Below are positions 32,667 through 45,674 of a stretch of DNA of 64,000 bases, one piece after another. The notes under the pieces were generated by a model. That model did not search any database. It saw nothing but the letters and a program-made list of their open reading frames with translations, and was not told the origin of the DNA. The stretch is from contig CM060307.1 of assembly GCA_030674185.1 (NCBI GenBank), positions 57,916,481 to 57,980,480 of the forward strand, in the 5' to 3' direction. Each line of letters opens with the position of its first letter. Within the stretch, counting starts at the first letter, position 1. The translations under genes and the position numbers were made by a program. The stretch comes from Monoplex corrugatus (taxonomy: Eukaryota > Mollusca > Gastropoda > Littorinimorpha > Ranellidae).

Positions 32667-33994
32667 CAAAATCAATTTTCATTGCACTTCCAAAGAAGAC
32701 AGGGGCTATAGAATGCGAACTCCTTTGCAGAATCACTTTGATGAGTCATGTAACAAAAATCCTTTTAAGAATAATCATGATGAGGACAAGGAACAGAATC
32801 AAAAGAGAACTAGCAACTGAACAGTGTGGATTTGTGGAAGAGGAAAGGAACTATTAATGCCATATACATTCTAAGAACTATCATAGAGAGGTCAATCGAG
32901 GATAAGGATGATAAGGATTTGTATTTATGCTTTGTTGATTATACCAAGGCTTTCGATCGGGTAAAACATGAAGAATTGATCTACCAACCAGAAAGACTCA
33001 ATCTTGATGGAAAAGATCTACGAATAACCAGAAATATGTATTGGGAACAAACAGCTGCAATGAGAATAGAAAACGATATAAGCTCTTTCCAAACATCAGA
33101 AGAGGAGTCAGACAAGGCTGTGTTTTGTCACCAGATCTGTTTTCATTTTACAGTGAAAATATCATGAGAAAACCAGAGGAAGACCCTGGATTCAAGGTTG
33201 GAAGAAAAATGATAAACAACTTTCGATACGCAGATGACACCGTGCTAATTGCAGAAAATGAAAGGGACGTACAAATCCTTGTGAATATAATAGAAATAGA
33301 AAACAAAGGTAAGGGATTGGAACTAAACAGCAGGAAGACTGAAGTCATGGTGATCAGTAAAAAACATGAAATCCCACCATGCAAAATAACAGCAAACGGC
33401 ACAATCTTGAGACAGGTTGATAAGTTTAAATACCCAGGAACGATCATTTCATTAGACGGCAGATGCACATCAGAAATAGCCTGCAGAATTGGCCAAGCCA
33501 AAACAGCATTCAAGAAGATGAAAAGAATTCTTACCAACAAATGCCTATCAATTAACATCAGGAAGAGAGTTCTTGAATGTTATATAGAACCAATACTGTT
33601 ATGCTGTTGTGAGGCGTGGACAGTCAATAAGCAAAGCCAGAACAAGCAGCCGAGATGTGGTTTCTAAGAAGAATGTTGAGAGTTCCATGGATAGCAAAGA
33701 AAACAAACGAGACAATCTTGATGGAGACAGACACAAGAAGATCATTCATAAGAAAGATTAGGAAAAGACAGGCAACATTTATAGGCCATTTTATGAGGAA
33801 AGGGGAATTGGAGCACCTGGTCACAACGGGAAAGCTGGAGGGAAAGAGAGCATCAGGTAGGCCCAGGGAGAAGATATTCGACGGACTTGCAGAGTGGCTG
33901 AAGACAAAGAGGGTGGAATAGGTGCTTGAGGCGACAAGAGATAGAAACAGATGGAAGGCCATGATCGCCAACGCCATGTGGCAAGGCACCTGAT
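32667..33994 (+). mobile_element. Family G LINE, 3' half (RT to tail)
   Basis: Best-preserved RT of this family in the window. It starts in the RT N-terminal part (FSLHFQR-like region), passes through DLYLCFVDYTKAFDRVKHEE, a GVRQGCVLSPDLFSFYSENI box and the catalytic FRYADDTVLIAEN, then the LRRMLRVPW and GRPREK regions, ending MIANAMWQGT plus GATGATGATGA. The readable frame changes between about 32826-33110, 33041-33667 and 33655-33921. Its first 118 bp duplicate the last 118 bp of the 5' half at 37.2-38.8 kb. Confidence 0.9.
32826..33921 (+). pseudogene. Family G LINE reverse transcriptase, frameshifted
   Basis: RT palm with A box (VDYTKAFDRV), B box (RQGCVLSP) and C box (YADD) all present, then thumb and C-terminal region. 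At least two frameshifts (near 33100 and 33660) separate the three readable segments, so no functional protein is encoded. It would copy LINE RNA by target-primed reverse transcription. Clade provisional (RTE/BovB-like motifs). Confidence 0.85.
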
Positions 33995-34168
33995 GATGAT
34001 GATGACCCGTACAGTCGATAGGACAAGGCTGTGTGTGGCCGTTCTTCTCTTCACAACTAGTAATCGCATTGAAACTTACGGGGACCCAGAATACGCTTGA
34101 CCGATTTCAGTGACTGGCCGAATTTAAATTTCATGCGACAGGTAGCAAAATAGGAAATTCTCTAGTAG

Positions 34169-34221
<53 letters not shown>

Positions 34222-34290
34222 GGTGGTGGTGGTGGTGGGTAGTGGTGGTCGTTGTCGTGGTGGTGGTGGTGGTGGTGGTGTGTGTGTGTG
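33995..34290. repeat. (GTT)n, (GGT)n and (GT)n array with unique flank
   Basis: GTT at about 34167-34206, GGT at 34207-34280, GT at 34278-34298. Unassigned sequence precedes it. Confidence 0.85.
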
Positions 34291-34814
34291 TGTGTGTCCC
34301 TTCGTTTCGTTATCTATTTGTGTCTGTCTATTGTTTATACTCTAAGTAAACCTGGTTATTGCTTTTACATGTGGTACCATGCCAAGACCAGATACAGTAC
34401 TTTTAGACAATTACTGTTTCCTCCACCAAAACATGGGTTTCTTCTATATAATGGTATAATTAAAGAGGCTCAGACAGCCGATTGTTAGCCATCTATTGTT
34501 TACTTTATAGCAAAGCATTATCGTGTGTAAGCGTGCTTGAGCTTGGCGCGAAGTCAAAGTTTACTCAACAATTCATTTACAGACCAAGCGGTAGTAGGAC
34601 ACGGTGATTACGTTCCGACGTCCATTCTGACTAACCCTCACAAAATGAACCATTTGGCGAGTCGAGTACGCTTTGGGCTCAGAGAGAAGTTTGTGACCGC
34701 CACAAGCTCAGTATCATTCATTCTGGTGGTGTTACGCTCAGATTTCCCGACCAGTAAGGTTATCACCGGCAGGTTTGTGTGGGACACATATGACAATGTC
34801 CGAGCATGATAAAT
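34291..34814. other. Unassigned intronic sequence
   Basis: No gene or known repeat that I can support. Confidence 0.4.
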
Positions 34815-34975
34815 CCCTGTCAAAGGAACTCAAATTCCTGCCCAACACTGCAGGTATCTGCTCGTCTCGCGGCCAGCTGACACCAGGATGCACAGGCAAC
34901 GTCAGATACATCTTTGTCATGCATTCTCAACGCAAAATAAAACTCCATAGCATCCTGACTATCAGCCTCATTATC
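34815..34975 (+). mobile_element. SINE S2, 3' domain
   Basis: CCCAACACTGCAGGTATCTG, GCTGACACCAGGATGCACAG, GTCATGCATTCTCAACGC and AAAACTCCATAGCATCC. Confidence 0.7.
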
Positions 34976-36599
<1,624 letters not shown>

Positions 36600-36620
36600 C
36601 TCTCTTTCTTTCTCTCTCTC

Positions 36621-36677
<57 letters not shown>

Positions 36678-36690
36678 CATCATCATCATC
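36600..36690. repeat. (TC)n then (ATC)n
   Basis: (TC)n with TTTC interruptions followed by six ATC triplets. Confidence 0.95.
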
Positions 36691-36809
36691 TGAATACTAT
36701 CAACGTGACTACGAAGTGTTTCAAAATTGTATACCCGCTTTTTTGTCGCAATTTCTCCCCTATTGTGTGTGCGTCGTGTGTATCGATGGCATGACGAAAG
36801 CTGGACGCC

Positions 36810-37100
36810 GGTATAAAAGATAGAAAACTACATGAACCTAGTCCTACATTTGCCTACCTTGGTATAAAAGGCAGAAAACTACATGAACCTAGTCCCACAT
36901 TAGCGTACCCTCGGTATAAAAGGCAGAAAATTACATGAACCTAGTCCTACATTTGCCTACCCTAGGTATAAAAGGCAGAAAAACTACATGAACCTAGTCC
37001 TACATTTGCCTACCCTAGGTATAAAAGGCAGAAAAACTACATGAACCTAGTCCTACATTTGCCTACCCTAGGTATAAAAGGCAGAAAACTGCATTTGCCT
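36810..37100. repeat. 53-54-bp minisatellite with a TATA-like block, 5 units
   Basis: Unit GGTATAAAAGGCAGAAAACT then ACATGAACCTAGTCCTACATTTGCCTACCCTA. Each unit holds a perfect TATAAAA. Nearly homogeneous units. It lies within the carotenoid oxygenase intron. Confidence 0.95.
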
Positions 37101-37239
37101 ACCGTCCTTTGTCACCCCACTCCTCTCTCTTCCTTGAATGAAAAAAAAGAAAGTGTAAATTCTCATGTCACCTTTATTGAAATCGTCATCAGAATGCCGT
37201 AAAAAAGCCACTTATTTCTCTGTATGACTTGCATTCTGA
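37101..37239. other. Unassigned
   Basis: Short region between the satellite and a LINE half; nothing seen. Confidence 0.35.
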
Positions 37240-38758
37240 TGTATGTTAAACAAGCAGCACAGATGTCTTATACTACGTCATTCATAATGTCTATTAAAGG
37301 ACACTGGGTTATGTCGTCAGACCGAGTTTTATTCGCTGAATCGGATGGCAAGCCATTTGATATCAACGTCATCCAAGTATATGGATCAATATCCGCACGC
37401 ACTCTGGAAGAAATTGACAACTTCTATAAAGTATAAGAGACAGCCAAGGCACAATGCAAATTATGATATATTACAGTAATACGAGTAATGGGAGATTTTA
37501 ATGCTAAAGAGGAACAAGAGAGAGTGGATGACATGGTTGGACCTCATGGCCTTGGCACACAAAATGAAAGGTGAGAGAAACTTGTGGAAGGGACACAAAT
37601 AAATGAATTCATAATAGGAAACACCTGGTTTGAGCAGCCGAACAAGAAAATGAACATGGATGAATCCAGGAGACAGTGCACAAATCAAATTGTTTACATC
37701 TTCATAGACAAAAAATTTAGAAATTATTTACTGATACCAAAAACATTACCGGGCGCAGACTGTAACGGTGACCATAATCCTGTAATGGGAAGATTTGGGC
37801 TGAAACTAAAAAAAAGGAAAACAGACCAAAAGTAATATAAAACTAAATATTGGACTACTAAAAACAGATGAATCGACTCGTGAAAAATTAAACATACATA
37901 TTCAAAACAAATGCTGTGCTCTGGAGGACGTTGATGATAGTGAGGAACAATGGACGAAGTTGAGAAACTCGATAAATGAAGCTTGTGAAGAAATCCCCAG
38001 AATTGAAACAAAAGCAAAGAAGAACCGGATGACAAAAGAAATTTTAGGCTTGACGAAAGAATGGAGAAAGGCGAAAGAAAAAGAGAAAGAATACAAAAAG
38101 ACACACAAGGAAATCAGGAATAGATGCAACGAAGCTAACGAAGCGTGGCTGGAAACAAAGTGCAAAGAAATAGAAGACCGACACAAAACTGATCCTCAGC
38201 TTATGTACAGAAACACTGAAGAAATCGTCTATAGGAAAAAGACGTGCACATTAACTGGTTGCATAAAATCTAAAGATGGCACGATTATTATGGAAAAGAC
38301 AAAATATAATAATAATAATAATAATAATAATATATTTTATTTATATAGCGCAAAATCTTGATAAAATCAAATCTATCTATTAGATAGATAGGAAGAATAT
38401 ATAAAGACCTTTTTGACGATGACAGAAACAAAGAACATATTGTAAGAAAGAACGTTGAAAGACCACCCATAATGAAAGATGAAGTGAGAGCAGCATTGAA
38501 AAAGATGGAACCGGGAAAAACCCCAGGACCAGACAATATTACAACAGAAATGATTGAGGCCCTAGATGAATTTGGTATTGAAGAAATAACAGCCCTCGTA
38601 AATGAAATTTATGACGCCGGAAAATTCCTAAATATGTGTCAAAATCAATTTTCATTGCACTTCCAAAGAAAGCAGGGGCCATAGAATACGAACTCCATCC
38701 TACAATCAGCTTGATGAGTTATGTAACAAAAATTCTGTTAAGAATAATCATGATGAGT
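37240..38758 (+). mobile_element. Family G LINE, 5' half (endonuclease to RT start)
   Basis: Carries the APE-type endonuclease region (SDGKPFDINVIQVYG, then a PGADCNGDHNPVMGRFGLKL block with the DH motif) and a lysine-rich linker (about 37960-38300). The RT N-terminus follows (KKMEPGKTPGPDNITTEMIE). It stops abruptly at 38758 after the block shared with 32667-32782. It is broken by stops and a nested insertion at 38309-38395. A 3'-truncated LINE is unusual. Confidence 0.85.
38309..38395 (-). mobile_element. CR1/L2-like LINE 3' tail nested in family G LINE
   Basis: The minus strand reads ATCAAGATTTTGCGCTATAT followed by AAATAAAATATATTATTATT. This is the 3' tail seen at 56505-56577 and 61000-61075. 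It interrupts the family G coding sequence. Confidence 0.85.
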
Positions 38759-38811
38759 ACTGACTGAAGTGTGTGTATGTTGTTGTTTCAGCACTGTGTG
38801 GAAATGCGCTT

Positions 38812-38945
38812 TACAGTTATTCAGGACCTTGCCAGCACCGCATAGGGTTTTGCGCAGGATCAAGGAGTTTGCCAGATAATTGCTGGCAGAGTTGGCTGGA
38901 GCGCATGTGGAATTATCCGAATGCAATAAAACCCTTGTAAACAAA
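38812..38945 (+). repeat. Dispersed repeat DR2, copy 3
   Basis: GACCTTGCCAGCACCGCATA, TTTGCCAGATAATTGCTGGC, GGAGCGCATGTGGAATTATC and GAATGCAATAAAACCC. The TGCCAGATAATTGCTGGCA core is a near-perfect palindrome. Confidence 0.78.
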
Positions 38946-39251
38946 CTCCAAACCTCTGTGTAACTGTGTAAATATTCGTTCATACATTCATTATTTTCCT
39001 TTTGACATGTGTTTCACTTTTTGATTCTTTTCTTTTTTTTCTTTTTTTTTTTTTTTTTTGGGGGGGGGGTGTTGTTTTTGCCTAGAATATTCTTGTGTAG
39101 AATCTGTTCAGTTCTTAGATGACCTAGGAACCAGCTGAACTTACAACATGCACTGAAAAAGTACACTCGTGCTCTCTCTCTCTCTCTCCCTCTCTCCCTC
39201 CTTCCCTCCCCCCTCTCTGTCTCTCGCTCTCTCTCTGTCTCTCTCTCTCTC

Positions 39252-39320
<69 letters not shown>
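38946..39320. repeat. Poly(T)-poly(G) and (TC)n tract
   Basis: T-rich run ending in G10 at about 39030-39070. (TC)n/(TCTG)n at 39170-39320. Confidence 0.9.
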
Positions 39321-39324
<4 letters not shown>

Positions 39325-39854
39325 GCGTGTGTGAGTGTGTGTGTTCGCGCAAAGAGATAGACAGTCAGACAGACAGAGAGCCCGCGTGTAGCACGTCAAG
39401 AAGTAACTGCTAAAACAGTTAGGCTATGTTGTCATCCGAACATAAATGGACTTAGGACTCCCATTTTCACCGGTATCGACGACATGCCGTCCCTAATCAT
39501 CGCCACAAATGGTTGTAGATTTCTATTTCAGGAATCGGACAAAGGCTAACTGGGCTGTTATATGAAATTTGGCGTGCTGGGAAGATTTGTGCCACTTCGT
39601 CTCTCCGCAACCCCCTCCCTCCACCTCCGCACACACTCTCCCCTACTCCCCATCTCTGCTCCCGGTATATCAAGACTAATGAGACGAGGAGGACTGACAG
39701 AGAATTCCCCTTACTTTGTAGATCACAGCATTTGGTCAATACTTGGCTGTGTGCTCTGGTCGTGGGGATTGGCTTGCACGCGATCCTCATTATTACTTGC
39801 AGCTTACGAAATGATTGAAAGTAGGAAGGGAATCGCTTTCCTATTGATCCAATC
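39321..39854. other. Unassigned intronic sequence
   Basis: No supported feature. Confidence 0.4.
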
Positions 39855-40212
39855 TCTGTCTCTGTCTGTCTGTCTTTGTTTGTTTCTGTCTGTCTGTTTC
39901 TGTCTCTGTCTCTGTCTCTCTGTCTGTCTCTCTGTCTCTGTGTATCTGCTTCTGTCTGTCTGTCTCTGTCTGTCTGTCTGTCTGTCTCTCTGTGTACCTG
40001 TCTCTATCTCTCTTTCTCTGTCTCTTTCTATGTGTCTCTGTGTCTCTATCTGTTTGTCTCTTTCTCTGTTTGTTTCTGCCTGTCTGTCTGTCTCTGTCTG
40101 TCTGTCTCTCTCTCTGTCTCTGTGTATCTGTCTCTGCCTCTCTTTCTCTGTCTCTGTCTCTCTGTCTCTGTCTCTTTCTATATGTCTCTGTGTCTTTGTC
40201 TCTATGTCTCTT

Positions 40213-40280
<68 letters not shown>

Positions 40281-40317
40281 GTCTGTCTGTCTCCATCTGT
40301 CTGTCTCTGTCTTTGTC

Positions 40318-40362
<45 letters not shown>

Positions 40363-40390
40363 TTCTCTCTTCCATCTCTCTCTCACGCGC
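39855..40390. repeat. (TCTG)n/(TC)n tract, about 535 bp
   Basis: Long, highly variable TCTG/TCTC array. Poly-S/L/C/V frames across it are not genes. Confidence 0.97.
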
Positions 40391-41014
40391 GTGCGAATTC
40401 GCACATATACATGTACACTATTCCCTCCTCCATAAATACACTGTGACCTACCCGGTACGCGCCAATACTTTCCTGCTGTGTCCATTGCAGTACAACACCG
40501 AAGTGTCCTCAGAAAACAAGATCATCTACAGTAATTTAAGGCTTTACTTTTGTAATCACTAAGAACCCCGTTTTTCTCCCAATCCACATGTTTACAATAG
40601 TGTCTGTGTATATTTCTCTTTTGTCTTTTTTGTTAACTTGCTTGTCTTTTTTGTTAGTTTGTTTGTCTGTTTTGTTAGCTTGTTTGTCTGTCTGTTTGTA
40701 TCACCATTGCAAGGCAGATAACCTTGACAAAGAGGGGTAACTCTGCGTGCGACTGGCATCCCGATGCATCGTTTAGTGTTATATGTATTGTATTTGTAGA
40801 GTTTCACAAAGTTTTGTTTGATAGCATGAAATCCAAAACAAGTGTGACTGCCCGCGTTCAAGCAGACAGGAACCAGAAAAACACGAAAATAGAATCAGAA
40901 CGCGTATTTCATACAACCAGACAAGACAGGCGCAAATTTTCTGCCAACTGGCCTTTGTTAAACGTGAATGTAGGATCACAAACAAACAAACACCAATTAC
41001 AAAAATTAGTTCTC
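40391..41014. other. Unassigned, with short (TTTGTC)-type repeats
   Basis: At 40615-40700 there are four degenerate units of TTTGTTAGCTTGTTTGTCTG type. Confidence 0.5.
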
Positions 41015-41390
41015 TTTGAGAGAAAGAGAGAGAGAAAGACAGTGACAGAGAAAGAGGCTGACAGAGAGAGAGGGGGGGGGGGAGACAGAGACAGAGACAG
41101 AGAGGAAGAAGAAGAAGAAAAACAATAACAACAACAAGAACTAGAAGAAAAAGAAGAGGAAGAAGGAGAAGAAGAAGAAGTAGAAGAAGAACAAGAGTGG
41201 GGCAGACAGACAGACAAATAGACAGATGGATAGACAGAAAATTAGAGAGAGAGAGAGGGTGAGAGACAGAGACAGACAGACACAGGCGGAGAAAGACAGA
41301 TACAGACACAGAGAATAGACAAGCAGACAGACAGACGTACAGAGAGACAGACAAACAAACAAAACAGAGAGGCAGAGACAGACTTTTGGG
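41015..41390. repeat. (GA)n, (GAA)n and (GACA)n tract
   Basis: Purine-rich array on the + strand, about 375 bp. Confidence 0.93.
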
Positions 41391-41578
41391 GGTTTCTCAC
41401 GGAAGTGACAGTAGATGTATTACTACCATTAGTCCGGTTGGCTGCATGTCATGACATATTAACAATGATCAGCTCCCGGTCAGACGTCAGCACGCATGTG
41501 TGAAGTGCACCTAATCACGCGAATAGTTCGTTCTCACACCACCAATGCCATCATGCTGATGCACAGACAGCCAGACAG

Positions 41579-41619
<41 letters not shown>

Positions 41620-42379
41620 AGTCAGAACTCAGGCTTCAGACTTCAGACTTCAGACTTCAGACGTCAGATATTTTATTCAGAAGGGGGTGCTTAAATGCAT
41701 TACAAAAGAAATAAGAGAGAGGGAGGGAGAGAGAAAGAGAGGAGAGAGGTGGGCAGGAGGAGCAGAGAAAGACAGAAAGAAAAGAGAAGGATAAATGCAG
41801 GCAGAGAATGAGGAGTTTGGGTGAGGGGGGGGGGGAGACAAACAGACAGAGATAAGAATCAGAAGAATGGACTGGAACGTAAATACAGAACTAGAGAAGA
41901 CATTTTCGTTCAACTGTTTTTCACTTTGCATTACTGCGTCAACATTGGGTGTTTTTGGCATTGCACAATATGCTCTGCCGTTCAATTGCAATAGAATGTA
42001 TAGGCTTACTACAGCCAGCTGCATTCATCGCATTTGGATAGTAGTCATACAATATAGCTGTAATTAATAAGCTTTGTGTAACTTACATAAAGTTATTGCT
42101 TACTTTATCGGCTTTTGTTCTGTATTTGTTTCGGGTGATAGTCTGCAAGGAACTTAACAGTGATCACAATTAATCATTGGCGTTAGGCCTTTTGATAATC
42201 AGATTTTGTTTTCTGTTCTATCATGTCGAATTGTTGCAACATACGTACGTATACATAGAGATGGAAACTATCCACTTTATTCTGTTATCACCCAACCAAC
42301 TATACATTTCAAGGTTATAAAAAGCCACAAAAACAAACTTGAAGTTTTTCTTTGTAGTAAAAAAATCACACAAAAGAAG
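41391..42379. other. Unassigned, with (GA)n and a CTTCAGA heptamer repeat
   Basis: (GA)n at 41580-41617, about four units of CTTCAGA at 41635-41660 and GA-rich DNA at 41710-41860. Otherwise unassigned. Confidence 0.5.
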
Positions 42380-42407
42380 CTCTCTCTCTCTCTCCCACTC
42401 TCTCTCT

Positions 42408-42467
<60 letters not shown>

Positions 42468-42469
42468 CC

Positions 42470-42501
<32 letters not shown>

Positions 42502-42505
42502 GTTT
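42380..42505. repeat. (TC)n microsatellite
   Basis: Interrupted (TC)n. Confidence 0.97.
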
Positions 42506-43229
42506 TCTTCCTTGATCAAAATCAATACATGACTCAACAAAATCAACGTAAAAGAAATTACAATGACCCTCAAAGACATGAAATACACCAGTAAACCACG
42601 GAGACAAAAAAACATGAGCTGTGCTGGAGGCAGAAGCTACTCTGCAAAAAAAATTAAAAACACGATTGTCAAGACTTTTATTCAAACATTTTTACATAAA
42701 TTTCGTATTTTCTACTTCTCATGGTCACTGTGACCTTCCAGAAGCTTTATTTTAGACGTTTTCTAAATGAGTGATAATGACTTTAAGCAAACCAGTATAT
42801 TGATTAAGCTGTACAGAAAAGAATGCTGCCTTCCTGCAGGCTCAAACAGATAATGATTATTTATGCATGTATCTAGTTGGTAGACAGATTGTTTGTGGTC
42901 GTTGTTTTTGACAGCTCTATCACCTTCTGTGTGTTTTATAATGAGCAAAGCTGGCTACATTGTAATATTCTTGTGATATCGTTCACCTCTTCGTTTCATT
43001 CATTTTCGACAGCACGTTGTGTCATCCCCACCACGAAGAGCTTAAAGCAAACCATTATCGTCGAGATCATCATCAACATTAATTCGGTCTTAGATAATTA
43101 TTACTTGGATGATAAACAAATACGAACGTGGGCCACTCTGCGTATCAGACGGAGATAAGCTTCAAAGGTTAAATTTAATACGCCTAGTTTGATACCATCC
43201 TTTTATTTCCTTTGTTTCGTGTGTTGCAG
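42506..43229. other. 3' end of intron, otherwise unassigned
   Basis: AT-rich sequence leading to the CAG acceptor at 43227-43229. No alternative exon recognised. Confidence 0.5.
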
Positions 43230-44630
43230 ATACGAAATGGACTGGGTCTATTTGAGAACGGCGATCGTACCTTTCTCCACGTCTTCGATGGCTTTGCCAA
43301 GCTGTCTAGCTGGACTTTCTATGGTAACGGGTCTGCGACCTTCAGCACGAGATTCCTGGAGAGCAATTTTTACAACGATTCTATGACGTCTGGGACCATC
43401 GCTCCCTACCTGCTGTTTGAAAGCGTCGTACCTCCCTTCAATCTTTTTGAACGGTTTCAAGCTCTGATGCGAGGTCTGGATAACATGAACGTGAATGTGT
43501 ACAGCTTCCCTAGCCACGGAGGAGGACACGACTACGTCGCTCTCAGCGATTACTGGAAGACATATCAGTTCTCTCCCTTCGACTTGAGCACTGAGCGGAG
43601 CGTGACAGCAGCGGTTGAAGGGATGAACCATGAGAACGATCTGACCCGTATGTTTTTCCTGGACCTGATGTCTTCCGCTCATCCTCTGCCTGAACCAGGC
43701 ACAAGGCATCATCTGACCTTTTTGTCAAGCGTGGCTCTATTCCCCTTCATGGAGAAATATGTACAGCTAGTGAGGGTCAAGTCTTTGATGGAGCGTGAGG
43801 TGGTGGCTTCCTGGTCAGTGGACCAAATCCCTTATATGCACTCCTTTTCAGTTACAGAGACTCACGCACTTATTCTGGCCCACCCGTTTTATGTTAGCAT
43901 AATGTGCATGGTGCATGAAGCTAAGCCGTTTAAATGTCTTGAATGGTTTGGCGATTCCTTGTCTACTTTAAGCGTGGTAGATCTGAAAACAGGTCACATC
44001 ACTGAACTGTCCATGGAAAACGTGTTCACGATGCATCACGTCAATGCCTATAACATTGATGAGGGTCAGATCATCATGGACGTCTCTGCCTACCCAGATC
44101 CCAGCTTTGTTGGCAGCCTGCACTTGTCCACAATGCGAGACCCTGTAGCTCGCAATAATTTCCCTGTCCACGCTCATTTGAAGCGTTATCTTGTGGACCT
44201 AAACCTGAAGACAGTGAACCAGGTTAACCTGACTCCACCTCAGCCTACCTTTATCTCTTATCTTGACATGCCCACTCTGAACGAAAACTACCGTTCTCGT
44301 CACTACTGCTATGTGTATGGCTTGGTGCTGAAGACAGACAACCTGACACTGAGCAAAATTGCCATCGTCAAACGAGATATGTGTGGAAACAACGGAGACA
44401 AGTTCTGGATCATACCTCATCACTATCCCGTAGAGCCAGTGTTTGTGCCTCACCCCCAGGGTGTGGCCGAGGACGACGGTGTGGTTCTGGTGCCCATGGT
44501 TGATGGACCGTTAGGGAAGAGCTACATGGCGGTTCTGGACGCTAAGAATTTAACAGTGATAAGCAGTGCTTTCCTGCCCACACTCGTGCCTTACTCCTTG
44601 CATGGCCGGTTCTTCCAGGATGTCTTATGA
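43230..44630 (+). CDS. Carotenoid oxygenase, main (terminal) exon
   Basis: 466 codons plus stop, continuing in phase 0 from the exon ending at 31963, for about 516 residues from the first readable codon; animal family members are about 520-550. It is a non-heme iron enzyme of the BCO1/BCO2/NinaB/RPE65 superfamily, which cleaves or isomerises carotenoids or retinoids with O2. It starts RNGLGLFENGD (family RNGPG..). The four iron-ligand histidines are SAHPL (43680), YMHSF (43839), HHVNAY (first H, 44034) and SLHGRF (44601). Of three second-shell acids only the EPVFVP glutamate (44433) is standard; the other two are Asp (LSDYW at 43548, YLDMP at 44265). YVYGL and EDDGVVL blocks are also present. 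No frameshift, so apparently functional. The substrate cannot be told from sequence. A whole domain in one exon contrasts with the many exons of vertebrate homologues. Confidence 0.95.
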   Translation: MRNGLGLFENGDRTFLHVFDGFAKLSSWTFYGNGSATFSTRFLESNFYNDSMTSGTIAPYLLFESVVPPFNLFERFQALMRGLDNMNVNVYSFPSHGGGHDYVALSDYWKTYQFSPFDLSTERSVTAAVEGMNHENDLTRMFFLDLMSSAHPLPEPGTRHHLTFLSSVALFPFMEKYVQLVRVKSLMEREVVASWSVDQIPYMHSFSVTETHALILAHPFYVSIMCMVHEAKPFKCLEWFGDSLSTLSVVDLKTGHITELSMENVFTMHHVNAYNIDEGQIIMDVSAYPDPSFVGSLHLSTMRDPVARNNFPVHAHLKRYLVDLNLKTVNQVNLTPPQPTFISYLDMPTLNENYRSRHYCYVYGLVLKTDNLTLSKIAIVKRDMCGNNGDKFWIIPHHYPVEPVFVPHPQGVAEDDGVVLVPMVDGPLGKSYMAVLDAKNLTVISSAFLPTLVPYSLHGRFFQDVL

Positions 44631-45360
44631 TATTAGCAGTTCATCTTGAGTTATGGTTACAGTCCATTCATGTTGTATGGTTCCAGGTATTTGAGTTGAT
44701 CGTCACTCAAGACGGAAACCTCTGACTGAAATACTCACATGAAACCTGGACCAACATATCTTGTGCTTTGAACATGTTGACTGTGATACTGAATAATTGT
44801 CGTACAGGGTGAATGCTGTTAGATCAACATCAGTTCATTCTTAAAGACTGCATGATCTGTACAAAGAAGAAAATGTGGTGACTGACCAGTGAGACTGAAG
44901 GACTTCGCTCAGGAATGACCTTTACTCCAGAGAATTTACTACTTCTGATCGTCATATCTGTGGTTCAAACTAAGAAAGAAAAGTACAATGTGCAGATTAC
45001 ACACTTGTGCCCGTTTCCTAATGGTGTGGAAAATCCCTGCCTAGTGTGAAACAAACAATTTATCTCAAAATTCTCTTGGGATTTCTGAGGCATAATACAC
45101 TTGTCTATTTCATCATGTGAAAATGAAATCACGCGCCTGCAACAACAGTTTTTCATTCAGCCAATTTTGACTTTTAAGACATGTTTACTGATATAAGATA
45201 TTATATTAAAGATGAAATAATATTTTGACCATAAAGGAGTTGATGTCACTGCTTACTTTGAAAAAAAAAAGTACACTTCGTGATGATTGATGAAGATCAC
45301 TGTTTGAGAAAATGATCACAATTTACAACAACAATAACAAAAATGAAATCAAATAAAATA
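44631..45360 (+). other. Probable 3' UTR of carotenoid oxygenase
   Basis: AT-rich sequence after the TGA stop, with candidate poly(A) signals ATTAAA at 45205 and AATAAA at 45352. The true cleavage site is not visible from sequence alone. Confidence 0.5.
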
Positions 45361-45674
45361 CAAGGCGTTTGTTTTGTACTCATTTAAAATCTTAAGTGGA
45401 CTTTTGCTTTGTAGTTGTTGAAATTGATAAATGTGTGTCTGATTAGGACTGTCGAGCAAAAATGTAAGACACGCGTTCGCACTGTTTTGTGAGTTTTAGT
45501 GGAATTGATTCATTAGAAATCTCAAAGTTCTGTGACTTCCTATCAAGGCTGCCTTATTATTTGATAGGAAACTAAACAAACTAACAAAGGAGCAAGAATT
45601 GTTTCCGAAATGAGAAAATGTTGTCTGTGTGTTGCCCTTGTCTGAACTGATTTAGTCTTAATGAAGAAAATGTC
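45361..45674. other. Unassigned sequence
   Basis: No feature supported. Confidence 0.4.

Noticed and set aside
32826..33921. Host gene resembling the endonuclease-derived craniofacial development protein
   Set aside because: Similarity is to LINE RT and endonuclease modules, the frames are broken and several truncated copies share the same 3' tail.
39562..40562. Overlapping frames of 130-290 codons rich in Ser, Cys, Leu and Val
   Set aside because: (TCTG)n and (TC)n translation; three frames are open at once, as expected of a 4-mer array.
42877..43158. Frame just upstream of the main carotenoid oxygenase exon as an alternative N-terminus
   Set aside because: It lacks the W-L-G-T signature and does not join in phase to RNGLGLF, whereas the exon ending at 31963 does.
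43248..43712. Minus-strand frame of 154 codons opposite the carotenoid oxygenase
   Set aside because: Shadow of the real exon. The plus frame carries all family motifs and the minus frame none.
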